Shown here in pieces: positions 1 to 10,647 of a stretch of DNA of 64,000 nucleotides. The notes below the pieces were generated by a model. The model saw only the letters and a program-made list of their open reading frames with translations, ran no database searches and was not told the DNA's origin. This DNA is from Pseudopithomyces maydicus. Taxonomy: Eukaryota > Ascomycota > Dothideomycetes > Pleosporales > Didymosphaeriaceae. Made by a program: the position numbers and the translations under genes. The stretch lies in contig JANTUC010000001.1 of assembly GCA_026873275.1 (NCBI GenBank), positions 3,596,001 through 3,660,000 on the forward strand, written 5' to 3'. The stretch's first letter is position 1; each line of letters begins with the position of its first letter.

Positions 1-944
1 ATGGCGCAGGAGGCTGTTGGAATTGCAGTGTTGTAGCATTTTGATTTTCCACTGTGAGCATTGTCCAGCTATAGCGCGCGCAAACGGTCACGAACTGACT
101 TACTATATACCAATACAACGTCGTACAAATGCAACACTTTATCAATTACTTTGCATACTAACTGCAATTAATTTTGCTCTTAGCACTTGTTTAGAGATCC
201 GTATAGGGGTTAAAGAGCTGAACGACGCGGCGGCCGATGGTCCCTTGTCGGTGGTTTCTACATGGCGTACATTTACGGCATCCAATGAATTTCGTGTTCC
301 TGGTGACCAACATGTGGAGGCGACGGCGTCTGTTTGCTGTACGCGCTTCCGAAACCACGATCGGAAATGACAGCGCGGCTCAACATCTGCACAGTCCAAT
401 GCGGGTGATCGGCTCAGCCTTCGAGCTTGAATGTCACGCATGAAACAGGCGAGGTATGCAAGACACCTCCCTCATACAGTAGGTATGTGTTATCTAAGCT
501 AGGATTGGGTCTGGAGATCGCCCGGTTAGTTTGAGGTTCGAATGGAACCAGTTGTGGTCGTCTATTGGAGTCCTGCATATGCATGTATGCCTCAGGGTCT
601 CATGTTGAGGAAGACCCTGCGCTTGAGCATTCGAATTGGTATTATAGCACAGAAAATAGACGGAAGATGCAATCATAGTATGAAAAACATTTTGCTTGTG
701 CCCCATCCCCCACCAATAGCGTGCGTGACAAATTGCTAGACGATGCCCCACTGCCCCCCTTTCCCCCTCCCCCCGCCAAATACTTCATGTCGAATCATAG
801 CTCAAGAAAATTTTTCCTGAGGCTGCAAAGCACACAGATGATAGTAATTAGCTAGAGGATGATACAGAGGATTCAAAACTTTTATGCTGTCCATATAGTT
901 TTATTAAAAATAGCTTTTTCCATCAAATATTCCCGGTTTCGATT
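1..944. other. Non-coding stretch left of the tRNA gene
   Basis: Only short overlapping frames without recognisable protein character are present. A poly-C/T stretch lies around 745-778. I see no gene, repeat family or RNA gene here. Confidence 0.5.
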
Positions 945-1035
945 GGGGAGTTGGCGCAATGGTAGCGCGTTGGTTTTCGGTTCTTCTACAATAGCTGTAC
1001 ACCAAAGGTTGTGGGTTCGAGCCCCATGCTCCTCG
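945..1035 (+). tRNA. tRNA gene with 19-nt intron, probable anticodon TCG (Arg)
   Basis: A full cloverleaf can be folded. The 7-bp acceptor stem pairs 945-951 with 1028-1034 and the discriminator is G1035. The D stem pairs 954-957 with 965-968, the anticodon stem 970-974 with 1001-1005 (TTGGT/ACCAA), and the T stem 1011-1015 with 1023-1027. The A box (TGGCGCAATGG) and B box (GGTTCGAGCC) are near consensus. The anticodon loop is too long unless an intron at about 981-999 is removed after position 37, as is normal for eukaryotic nuclear tRNAs. Canonical numbering then gives TCG at 977-979, reading CGA (Arg). The isotype is less certain than the gene, because G at position 37 is unusual. A T5 Pol III terminator follows at 1066-1070. 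Confidence 0.78.
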
Positions 1036-1065
1036 TCCCATCTGCGTTCAGACGGAAAGACCTTC

Positions 1066-1070
1066 TTTTT
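1066..1070 (+). terminator. RNA polymerase III T5 terminator of the tRNA gene
   Basis: A run of five T lies 31 nt after the tRNA discriminator base, the usual type of Pol III stop signal. Confidence 0.55.
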
Positions 1071-1399
1071 CACAATTTTAGAAAGTGATTTTTTTGAGCT
1101 TAAATCGAGGAAAAAAGGGGAAAAGAGGGCATTTTTAATAGATTTTTTTAATATTCTTATTTTCTATATATTATTAAGTGATAGTAGACTTATTCTTTGT
1201 ATTTCTATTTATAATATATTATAATATAACTAAATAAAAGATTTTAATGAATTTTATTTTTTCAGTCCCCCTTATTTCGGGCCTAAAATTTTTTTGCCTT
1301 TTAATACTTTCAGAGTATTAATAAAAAAATCTTTACTTTCTATTTATTCTTCCCATTCCCTTATATAAAAGATTATTTGTGGATACCTATCTGAAACAT

Positions 1400-1420
1400 G
1401 ATATCACGTGATATCACGTG
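1400..1420. repeat. Tandem 10-mer with nested palindrome, two CACGTG boxes
   Basis: The 10-mer ATATCACGTG occurs twice in tandem at 1401-1410 and 1411-1420. With the preceding G, positions 1400-1415 form a perfect 16-bp palindrome. Both copies carry the E-box CACGTG, a basic helix-loop-helix binding site. Confidence 0.8.
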
Positions 1421-1430
1421 ACTAGAGTGA

Positions 1431-1456
1431 GGCCCGGGGCCGGGGCCCGGGGCCGG
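1431..1456. repeat. Perfect tandem duplication of a GC-only 13-mer
   Basis: GGCCCGGGGCCGG is repeated twice head to tail with no mismatch, a small GC island inside very A+T-rich DNA. Confidence 0.8.
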
Positions 1457-1647
1457 AGTTAGGTATAGGTACTTCTAATAGATTGAAGGTTGTCTTATCG
1501 TATAAATGAATCAAGGTATTTATCTTAAATTAGAGACTGACCGTATCAAGCTTCAAGGAATTGTCATAAATCTATTCGCAATACTTTTTTCTTGAGTTAG
1601 TCTGTCTTTCTATCCACTGGATATGTATCTCCATTTCAATTTTATAG

Positions 1648-1651
<4 letters not shown>

Positions 1652-1679
<28 letters not shown>
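1652..1679. repeat. (AT)n microsatellite
   Basis: About fourteen uninterrupted AT units. Confidence 0.9.
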
Positions 1680-1683
<4 letters not shown>

Positions 1684-2121
1684 TGTCTGCTCTTCCATCT
1701 GAATTAGACATAAATCTAAGGAAAAATTAGTTTAAAGATGTCAATCTGGTTTTTCGACGAGAGACTTTCTGTCAGAAGAATCATTATTAAGTTGTGAATT
1801 AAAATTATTCAGCACTTCTACTTTGAATATGGCTCTACTTTAAGTATAAAAGCTGGTACTTGTATGCCCTATGCAACGAGAAATACAACTTCTATATTTT
1901 TTACTTGATTTATTTCTTAAAAACATAATAATAACCGCTCAGTTCAAGCTAGTGGTAAATATTCGCGGGTTGTCAATCACATACCATCACTAAATCTAGT
2001 ACGTGCAGTATAATTATCAATTATGCAATAATTTGATTGAATTATACTGGAAAATAATTTATAAATCCCAAGCAACAAGACTCTTTACTCACGGATAGAT
2101 TTCTCTGCGCCGATCAGCAAC

Positions 2122-3425
2122 CTAAACCTTCCCATAAGGTCTGCTTTTTGTTTCCTGCATGTTCACGTTGCAATCCGCTTCTTGTGACAAAATACGCTCT
2201 TCGCTTCCACGACCTGTACCGTACGAAAGGGTATCCCGAGCATGCTCGTAATGCTGCACCCCAAAGCCTAATCTGTGATCATCACATGTCCTTGAAATGC
2301 GCCGTTGTTTGTCCTTGCCGCCTGTCTCTTCCACGGATGCACTATTGACCTCGGTAAGGTATGATGAATTCACAATCGGTTCAGATACCGGAGATTGAAT
2401 TAGATGGATCTCCTTGAACAAGTGCTTTACTAGCGGTCGTAATGTCGCCATGCACCCAGCTATTATACCTGCCCCCGCTTCAATTGTAGACCATACCGAC
2501 ACATTCGTGGCATTCCCTGCAAAGTACTCAGCATATCAGAGGAAGACTACCGGAACTCGACTTACAAAAAAGTCTTCAATTTGCGTGAGACCATTCACGT
2601 AACGAAAGCGAATCGCAGAGCATATACAACCACTACACCATTAGACCCATATTTTCAAGCATGCAGATTTCTTACAGTGTTGCCAGAGATAAGATGAATC
2701 CCACGGAGAACTTTGCTTCGATCCTCATACTGGTGTTCCAGAGCAGTGCTATTGGCAGCAATACGAACACACAATCGGTAAGCAAGGTGAATGACGCATG
2801 CTCGTAGGCGAAAAAACGATCCAATCCCCTAGGTGTGCATGCATTAAACAATTGACGCACTACGTACTGGTCCAGGTCCGGTCCGCATCTGAATAGACAA
2901 TAAAATAGCGCGGCAGTGGCGGACAGGCAGCTGATAGCGACAGTGGTATATACTACGATAAACTGCCAGCGCTTGACCATTATTCGAGCGAAGAAGATGC
3001 CAATCGAGATCTTGAGGACCATCACTGTTGCAATGTACGTCACCTCGCTAGCAACAGCACGCTATTTGGCTTCAGCCTTGAATCCCGAGGAGAGACATGT
3101 CATACCTTGGTGAGGTCATTCAGCTGATCCAAATCGGTAACATGGGTACCTCCCCCATGTGCTTCAATGTAAAAAATGCATCCGCAATACGATGTAAAAA
3201 TCATCTGCCGTCTGATGTGTTACTAACGGTGAACTCGATAGCAGAAGTCGGTCGTACACCCGCAAGTATCATGGTACCATCGTCCCACCCAAAACTCGGT
3301 CTTATATAGCATCGTGTCCATGTCCGCAATGCGATGAAAAACCACGACAAGATGAGGTGCGCAATCGTGACATCGCGAAGTCGCTCGCCCCGTCTTGCGA
3401 GATGATCGGGGTCATGAATAGCCAT
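2122..3425 (-). CDS. Fungal rhodopsin-domain integral membrane protein
   Basis: Exons (minus strand) are 3425-3260, 3161-3106, 3043-2676, 2632-2566 and 2526-2122. Together they give 1062 nt, a 353-aa protein. The predicted protein has several hydrophobic helices and the hallmarks of the fungal rhodopsin-domain family (Fung_rhodopsin, related to the Pth11-like group). These are R-x-W-T-R followed by SFGWDD after the first helix, a loop HGGGTH, the helix block VLKISIGIFFARI, and near the end WSTIEAGAGIIAG followed by ATLRPL. The tail of about 80 residues is hydrophilic. The start was chosen at 3425 because the ATG directly precedes the first helix. Introns are 35-98 nt; the donor after exon 1 (GTGTAC) and the acceptors GAG before exons 3 and 5 are non-ideal. 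Ligand and role are unknown for most of the family; plasma membrane location is inferred. Confidence 0.8.
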
Positions 3426-4957
3426 CCAGTGGCGCGTCTTAAAGATGGACGCCGTGCAAGACATCCAAGTCCAGACAAAAAGGCTTGCCAAAACAACACG
3501 TAGAGGATACAATGGGGAGATATGGTGGCAGAACGCCGCGGCGGCAGCCCGCGAGATATACCATAGTCTATTGGGCCTACCCAGTGGTACAGCATTCAAT
3601 CGCCACGCCAGAGTCCCGGCCATCACTATCGTTGTCAACATCTCGGAATCGGTAGTGGGTAGGTAGCGCGAAAGCAAGGCTTTGTTTCCTATTGCGGAAC
3701 GTTTCCCGTGGTACAGCATGAATTACAGGGGTAACATTCTGCAGATTCTAACCAACATAGCAGTCCTCGGTGTGGGGATGCGAAAAGCAAGAAAACGAAT
3801 GAAAACAGTTGCAAGCGGGGGGCTCGCTAAGCTTCCACCCGTCTGTCGCTGCAAATTGACAGCTTGGAAAAGTATGTATTTCATCAAGATAAAAAACATT
3901 CGTGCGGTACGAACCAATCACAGCCCGAGAATAACAGCGAAATCGTAGCACATGAACCAATCAACGACCGAGCTGCTCTAAAAATGCAAATCGAGGACCA
4001 GCAAAAAAACAACATCCATCTTAAACTCCCCCACACAATGTCCTTATTTTAGTACCACAAGCACATCCACTTTCCTACCCTGATTCGACGCCCCCGCAGC
4101 CGTGATGTCTACCTACTAACGTACATACATACGCGCCAGGCACTCGATTTCACAGCGACCCACAACCAAACACAACAATAACATCAAATATTGCGACATG
4201 ACCTGACATGACCTGATATGACAGCAAAATCAAATCCCCAGACAACGATGAGACTCCCCGGAACAAAGACCCGGTACCGAAGTCGCGAGTGAGCGCAAAA
4301 CACAGGTCCCAGTCCTACGGGCCAGCCGAGAGCAGCGCTTCTGGTATTGATTTTGCCGTCGCGATTTGACGAGGCTCCAAATCAGAATGCGGGTCTCCCT
4401 GCCACAGGTCGGCGACCTCGTTTCTGGGTTTATTTCTGGGATTTTCGGCTCCGAGGGTTCGGCAGTTGCGAATTGTGTGTTTACTTTTTTCTGTTTTTTG
4501 CTTGGCTTGCTTCCCCCGCGATCCGCGGACTTGTTTCGGGTGCGCAGGTGCGCAGTCACGGTGGGTGACCTGGGTAGGTACTGGTGAAACTGTAATTGCT
4601 CACGCGTCGTACATATCGTCGCTGCGGTGGTGGTACGTTGCCCCGTTGCGACGATCTCGGAGATTATGTGTGTATGTAGGACGCGAGATGGGCGTACGGC
4701 ACGTGATGATCATATATGGACTCGTGGCGAGCTTTAACGAATGTACATATGTACTTAAGCACGCGATCAAATTTTCAAAACAAAGCTGGCCAGCTTCCAA
4801 TAGTGACAGTATCTAAGAAACCGATTGCGACCTAGCAATTTGACCCAGGGTTGCCCCGTTCACCTTCTACCACTCCCATCGCGTCTCGCCATGTCCTACC
4901 CCGTACCGTCGATCTGGTAATTTCGGAGGTTGTAGTCGACGAAACCACCGAGATCTC
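3426..4957. other. Intergenic region, no gene seen
   Basis: This is upstream of the rhodopsin-domain gene and downstream of the small secreted protein gene (both minus strand). Only short frames without protein character are present. Confidence 0.45.
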
Positions 4958-5462
4958 CTACAACCTGTTGCACAGAAGCGAAACAGCGAGATTATCGTAG
5001 TGCCAAGGCGCCTGGCTCAGATCCTCCGCCGGGGCAGTCCCAAGGACAGTGGCGTTGGGAGTCCCCTGGCACTGTGACTCACTGTATCTCTCATCAGTCT
5101 ATAATCTACCGCGTGTCTGTGCGGATATTATTGACTTACGGATAGAGCGTGCAGTTCAAGACCTGGTTAGGCGCAATGGCAGATAGCTGGCGGACATATG
5201 CGGGCGGCAGGTCACCTGGACGTAGAGGTAAGTATGTATACTCCAGAACGAAGGACATCTCGGGATGGGCTCGCTCATCTGGAAACTTGGATATATATAT
5301 ACGTACGGCATTCACCAACAGTAACGGCGATGTTGTCCTGGAGTCCCAAAAAGCGAGGGTTCACGCCGATGTGGACGAACTGCACCTCGCGCTCGACGAT
5401 GCTTGGGGCAGCGAAGCCGGTGACGGCAAAGAGGAGGGAAGAGAGGAGATGGTGAACTTCAT
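4958..5462 (-). CDS. Small secreted cysteine-containing protein, one apparent frame break
   Basis: Proposed exons (minus strand) are 5462-5316, 5278-5140 and 5081-4958. The start ATG gives MKFTISS, but the hydrophobic core that should follow (LLFAVTGFAAP, a classic signal peptide ending at A-P) lies in another frame. Adding one base around 5438-5446, for example in the CCC run, joins them and gives about 136 aa with no other change. The mature part carries an N-C-T sequon and cysteines in VLNC, SQC and SLLCN. It ends with NLAVSLLCNRL. The second intron (58 nt, GTAAGT donor) is convincing. The first is very short: 37 nt with a GTGAAT donor, or 28 nt with a GTACGT donor. No family recognised. 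A TATA box lies about 90 bp upstream. It is likely secreted; an effector-like role is only a possibility. Confidence 0.6.
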
Positions 5463-5547
5463 GTTTGCAGCGGTGAACTTGTAGGTTGCTCTGGATTGTG
5501 AGGTCGAAGATGATATTGATACTGATTCTAGGAGGACATCAGACACC

Positions 5548-5555
5548 TTTTTATA
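5548..5555 (-). promoter_or_regulatory. TATA box of the small secreted protein gene
   Basis: TATAAAAA on the minus strand, 86-93 nt upstream of the ATG at 5462. The position suits a transcript start within about 30-60 nt of the ATG. Confidence 0.6.
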
Positions 5556-6473
5556 CATCCAGCGCCATTGTCTCGTCGTTGGATCGATGGCACAGTCTTC
5601 CCGTGAGACAGGCCACTCTATCGAATATTCTCTTGCCACATGATGAGATTTGCCTTCGTGAGGTCCGCTCACCCGGTTGACACAACGCACTCCGTGTCCT
5701 CGTGAAGGCACTGAGTTTTCGTATCCAAGACAAGACGCCTATATTGAAATCTCCTAAAGTGGTAATGCAGTGATTTGAATGGATGAGATGTTTCTTGTCG
5801 TCTGGTAGGAATCTCACAAATGGAAAATAGACTTTGTAAGGAACAGCCACAGTCGCTCTGTAGCGGCCCCAAGTCTGCTCGTGACGGTTATGTTTGCCAG
5901 AAAGAGAGCGATGCAGTATGGGGCGGTAGAAAGTCTCCATTGACTTGACCTGTGGCAAGGTGAGCATTGGACGTGGGGGAGTGAACGATGAGATTTGTCT
6001 TCCACTGGTGAGAAAGCACTACAATTTTGTCTTTACCTCACTTCATTTTTTCCAAGTCAGTTCCTGAATGCATTGAGTTTTAGTACATCAGATCCATGGT
6101 AGAATATTTAATGCCTTGTAATGTAAAGTAATGATTTCACGTCCCACCAAAGTCATTTGTTTAGATGCATTAAGAGCTGTGATCTCAGTACGTAAAGCAA
6201 CTCTTCCGCATGACTGTTTACTCTCCCTATTACGCTGTCCCGCATGTTCATAAGCTGAAGTGAGACTATTTGCCTGCTCACATATATTGGTCGTCTTATA
6301 GATTTTGCTTAGCACCGCGCATGCACACCGATCGTTATGAACGCCTTACATGGCTGCTTACTTCATACCGAAACGTCTTACAAGGCAGCGTAACTGTACT
6401 GCTTTATTAAACCTCCTCCACTGGAGGCATACGGAAACTACTCTTACAGCCACAATCCCCGCAATCCCCACAC
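5556..6473. other. Intergenic region, no gene seen
   Basis: This is upstream of the small secreted protein gene and downstream of the hemerythrin-like gene. Only short frames; nothing recognised. Confidence 0.45.
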
Positions 6474-7358
6474 TCATGACAGGCTCCCTTCCACCGGCCT
6501 TCTAGGCTGTGCCAACGCGTACAACTCCCTCGGCTTCCCTGACGCATCGCAACTTGAAAATTTCCACCATGCCCAGTGGTATGCTCCTGCTATGTTCACC
6601 AATCCCCATCTCACTGGTGCCGGCATGGGCGGCCAGCTCGCCCACATCCCCTCCTCGTACGTAGCATCGAGATTTAGCAGGAAGAACGGCACAACATCCG
6701 TTGTACCGGCCTTAGTCACCGTCTTCTTCCCCCACGCTTTGAACACAGCAGCCGCCTCTTCCGCTTTCTTCGCTTCAGGCAAATCCGCAAACGAGGCAAT
6801 AGTGTCTATCTCGTGGTGGAAGTGGTGAGAAAACGATGCCTGGAAGCCATCCATAATAGCGAGCAGCTTCGTGGCATCGAAGTCATATGGCTCGCCCAGA
6901 GTGCTGAGGTACTCCTCAAACTCCGCAAGGCCCGCGAGGAACGATTCATGCTCGGCGTGGGTCTCCTTCCAGAGGTCGCTGCGCCCCATGATCTCCTCGA
7001 CTTTTGGGAAGAGCTCTGCTTCTTCATCGTCGTGATGAGATTTCACGAATTTAAACCATGCTAGGGCGTAGCCAATGAAGTCGTTTTTGTCCTCGTGCGT
7101 GATGTAGGGCGCTTGGCGGTAGATGGAATTGAAGCCGCGTAGGATTGCATTGTGGATGTGGGCCATGTGGGTGGCGCCTGTTGTGAAAACATCGGTCTTT
7201 TTTGTTTTATACTGTGGAGTTGGGATCAAGGGTAAGGGGCCGTCGGCCCATTGCTTGGAGGGCGAAGAGGTTTTCATCGTAAATGGGGCGCGGGTTAAGA
7301 GGACAGCAGTAAGCAGGATCTGAAGTGAGAAGAAAAACACGCTTGTGAGTGCAGACAT
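6474..7358 (-). CDS. Hemerythrin-like HHE domain protein with N-terminal hydrophobic segment
   Basis: Single-exon, 294 aa. Residues about 7-22 are hydrophobic (signal anchor or signal peptide). The HHE cation-binding helical bundle follows. Candidate metal ligands are H64, H67 and H69 (HMAHIH), the pair H108-H109 followed by DDEE, H134 and H137 (HAEH), and the cluster SHHFHHE at 177-183. This is the pattern of fungal hemerythrin/HHE proteins, which bind a di-iron centre or other cations. The C-terminal third is rich in W and P (PPMPAPVRWG, WAWWKF) and lies outside the domain. The ATG at 7358 was chosen as the first Met before the hydrophobic segment; a later Met (residue 28) would give a cytosolic form. 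The physiological role is not known for most fungal members. Confidence 0.85.
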   Translation of the reverse strand: MSALTSVFFFSLQILLTAVLLTRAPFTMKTSSPSKQWADGPLPLIPTPQYKTKKTDVFTTGATHMAHIHNAILRGFNSIYRQAPYITHEDKNDFIGYALAWFKFVKSHHDDEEAELFPKVEEIMGRSDLWKETHAEHESFLAGLAEFEEYLSTLGEPYDFDATKLLAIMDGFQASFSHHFHHEIDTIASFADLPEAKKAEEAAAVFKAWGKKTVTKAGTTDVVPFFLLNLDATYEEGMWASWPPMPAPVRWGLVNIAGAYHWAWWKFSSCDASGKPRELYALAQPRRPVEGSLS

Positions 7359-7687
7359 TGTCAGATAAAGCTTCGGAAGGCACCGCAAAATATATGGAAA
7401 GTGGTTATTTCTGTTTAGGGGAAGCACGAGTGTGGTGTGATGGTTGTGGTGGGCTGACCGCTGGGCAACGTCCAAGCGTTGATTGGCCGCGAAGTGGGTA
7501 GGTGCGGGACCATCACGTGCTCGCAGTCGAGCTGGAGGTCCATGCGAGCGGATGTCCAGTTTAAGGACCAACCTTTGGAATGAGACCCATGGTTTTTGGT
7601 TCTGCGATCCTGGCCATCCATTACTCCGAATCTACCAAGAATTTGGTTTCGCCAGCCCGTAGTTCAAGCCCACCTTCATGCTCTTCC

Positions 7688-10647
7688 TTAGTATTCCACA
7701 ATCTTGACCCTGCTCCTAACCTCCTCTGGCAATTCTTCTGACTTTATGATACCCAATTTGATGGCATCACCCCACATGAACATCGCCCTCTCCTGTGCAT
7801 ATCCAAGATAATCAAACTCTTCTTCCTCTTCGCCCTGTGAGCCATCATGGTCAGTAGTGCTCGCGTCGACATTTTCCTCGATATTGTTGCCTCTCTCACT
7901 CACTTCATTCTGCTTGTCCTCAGATGCTGCCTCATCTCTGATCTCCTTCGTCGCACTCTCCAGTGTTGCAGCTTCCTCGCCAGCCGGTGCCTCTGTATCC
8001 TCATCAAAATCCGGCATGCCCGGTACAACAGCCTGAACGATGCCCCACGCAATCCAGAACGCTGAACTTGCCATGCGCCATAGCCTTGCCTCAGCCATGA
8101 GGCTGCGCGTCTCTTGTTCAATCTTCAATTCTACGTTAGCTTCCTGCTCCTGATAAGAGTATTTCTCGCCAGGCGGGGCTCGAGAGTCCAGCATAAAGGC
8201 CGAGATGCTTGTTGGTGTAGCAGTAGCGGCGAGAGCGGTGCTGCTACCGGAAGTGTGGAGGGGCCCAAGACTAGGGGTTGGGGGGTTTGACGACGAACCG
8301 CCGGGCGCTTTGAATGTCGGGTTATGCTGGAGATATGCCCTGATGAAGCGATGCTGTTCCTCAGGCGTGGGGTAGATGGATGTGTTGATCCTATGCGGAA
8401 TCGGATCGTGGTAGTTGTAGCACCATTCATTCTATTGTGTGGTTAGACAAAAGAGACTGGCATGGTCGAAGGAACATACAAAATGGTTAGCGAATTCATA
8501 ACCTGGGAGATCTGCATTGGCATATTCGAAATCGATCACAATGAGCTGTTTGTGCTCGTTCGCCGGGAGAAGGAGAGGCGACTCCCCTGCCGGCGTCATC
8601 CGCAAGATGTTTCCGTATTGCGTCTGATGTGGTATGTCAGTGAAGACCTAGGAGGTGATTGTGGCAGGACTCACATCGTTGTGCGCAAAAACTAGCCGCT
8701 CGTTGAGCTTTTCGGCACCGCCGTATTGCTCTTCGAGCCAAAGTCGATATTTTTCGACGGTCTTGCGGAATACAGGCCACTCCACGCCACATACTAAACC
8801 TCGGTCCTTCCAACGATCGGTGGCGGATCCTACCTCGCCTTGCGTACCGTTCTTAATCTGCTGATCCAGCCATGTCATTCTCTTCTCAGCTCGATCGACC
8901 CATTTTTCCCAGCTTTGCCAGATGAACGGACCAGCCTCCCGTTCCTTTGGCAGCAAATCAATGCCCTCATGTAGCTCTCGCATGCGCTTTGCGATCTGCT
9001 TCGAGGTATCCGGAAGGCGAAGCTCTTGTGGGGTCAATGCTCTTGCGTTGAAGTACTCCTCGAAGCGCCCATTGGTGAATGTGCCCAATAGCCGTGGTCC
9101 AATTCTCTTGCGAGCAAGTCTCCGGAGGATCTGTAACTCTGCTTCACGATCGATGAGATGTTCAACTTGAGGGCCATAGATTCGTAACAGGAGTTTACTA
9201 CAGATGTTAGCATCTGAGAATGGAAGTGAAAGTTCATCTTACGGGGGTGGGTTCTTTGGCGCCGGAACACCGTCTTCGCGTGGTGTTGGCGCAGGAAGAT
9301 CCTTCGGCGGTGACACCACATAGACAGCATTTGTCAAGGCACCGCTCAACCGGTCTACACTGATCTCACCACTCATTTCTAGAGGCACCCGGCGCCACCC
9401 CTTGAGTTTCAAAGTATGTGTAATTCGTACAATCTCATACTTGAATGTTGCCCAAGCTTCTTTCTCTTTCTTGGCTCGACGAGATACAACCCTCGTCAGG
9501 TCGTCAGTACTTTCAGAATCAGGGCCACCAGCACCGTAAGTCATGGTCTTGGAGTTATCTAAGATAGCCTCGCAGCCGGGCACGAGTTGGTCTATAGAGT
9601 CAAAATGATCTTCACCGGATGATATAGCAGAGTTTCGCTTGAACAAAGAGGACAACTTCCGGCCATGAACACCTCTATGCAGGCGAGAAGATCCGTCAGT
9701 GGATTTGATGGACATGGTTCTCTCGAGAATCATGGCTAGGTGATCTAGCGCCGCAGAGCCGTCAGAGCTGTCGGAGTCGCGTCGTTCCTGGGGCGCTTGT
9801 GATTCAGAAGAATCGTGTTTGGCCTCTCTCAGACTTTGTTCGACATCTGAAGCAACTTTGGCAGCGGTGGCTTTGCGTTTGGCTTTGCGGGCAGACCGTC
9901 TAGCTTTCTCACTCTTCAGCCACGAGGTGACTTGCTTCACCAAGTTCTCATGGGAATGCCGCGAACTGGCCCCGTCGGAACTCTCGGAGAGAAGAGACGT
10001 GAATGAAGGGTTGCCTTCCATTGATGATTTACCCGCTGACCCAAGACGCTCAACGGACGCTCTGCCGTGAAGTCTCTTTCCGCTCACATTTGCGCGAAAT
10101 TGTTTGGCCGCTTGGCCAAGGTCGAAATAGTCACCTTGAGAAAGCTCCTTATGCTGACCTTGCATCAAGGGCGAGATGCTCTCAATCTCTGGATCGGCAA
10201 TGGAGACAACTGTGAAAATGTATAAGCGCTCTCATTTTGTAACTTGGCGAGTTCATCACACAATGGTGCATGACCTTGAAGCGCGTCTACGGAGGTCTCA
10301 ACGCTCTTCGGATGCGGTCATGCTGGAGACACTTAAGTTTACATCAAGGCAACATTTCGGCATTTTTGTGTGTTGCCAGTACCAAGTATCGACAGCCCTC
10401 TGGCTTATCTAACAGGAACCTTGGCCAGCGCATGTGTATATTAAAGTGGGGTAGAAATTGGGCAATAAGGAAACCAGTACATGATGCAAGAGACACGCGC
10501 TCAAAAGTGAGAGGATTAAGAAAGCAATGACTAACCTTTCGGAATACCAGGGCGTGGTGACGTGCCATCCTGCGCGCCCTGACTGGCAGATTGCAGCTTT
10601 GGGCTTGCCGATGCGAGGTTCTGCGGCTTCTCATTCGAGGACGCCAT
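7688..10647 (-). CDS. CKI1: Choline/ethanolamine kinase
   Basis: Exons (minus strand) are 10647-10536, 10209-9243, 9197-8675, 8623-8480 and 8431-7688; 2490 nt, 829 aa. It phosphorylates choline and/or ethanolamine with ATP, the first step of the Kennedy pathway for phosphatidylcholine and phosphatidylethanolamine. Visible family marks are KLLLRIYG, RPRLLGTF-like GPRLLGTFTNGR, the catalytic Brenner motif HND at 532-534 split by an intron just before TQYGN, and IDFEYA with DFE at 565-567. FANHF and NEWCYNYH lie across the next junction. The first 370 residues or so are Ser/Lys-rich and look disordered; yeast enzymes have a shorter version. The C-terminal tail holds an acidic linker before a final family block (LGYAQERAMFMWGDAIKLG). 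Intron 1 is long for this locus (326 nt). Choline versus ethanolamine preference cannot be told. Confidence 0.93.

Larger units (their letters stand above)
1071..2121. other. TA-rich non-coding block
   Basis: This block is strongly A+T-rich, with many stops in all frames. It contains an (AT)n microsatellite at 1652-1679, a CACGTG-containing palindrome at 1400-1420 and a 26-bp GC-rich tandem duplication at 1431-1456. The composition resembles RIP-degraded or repeat-relic DNA, but no transposon coding remnant was recognised. Confidence 0.5.

Noticed and set aside
5160..5185. tRNA-like A box (GGCGCAATGGCAG)
   Set aside because: No B box or foldable cloverleaf follows; it lies in an exon of the small secreted gene.
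5149..5484. 111-codon plus-strand frame opposite the small secreted gene
   Set aside because: The minus strand has a TATA box, signal peptide and splice sites. The plus frame appears to be its antisense.
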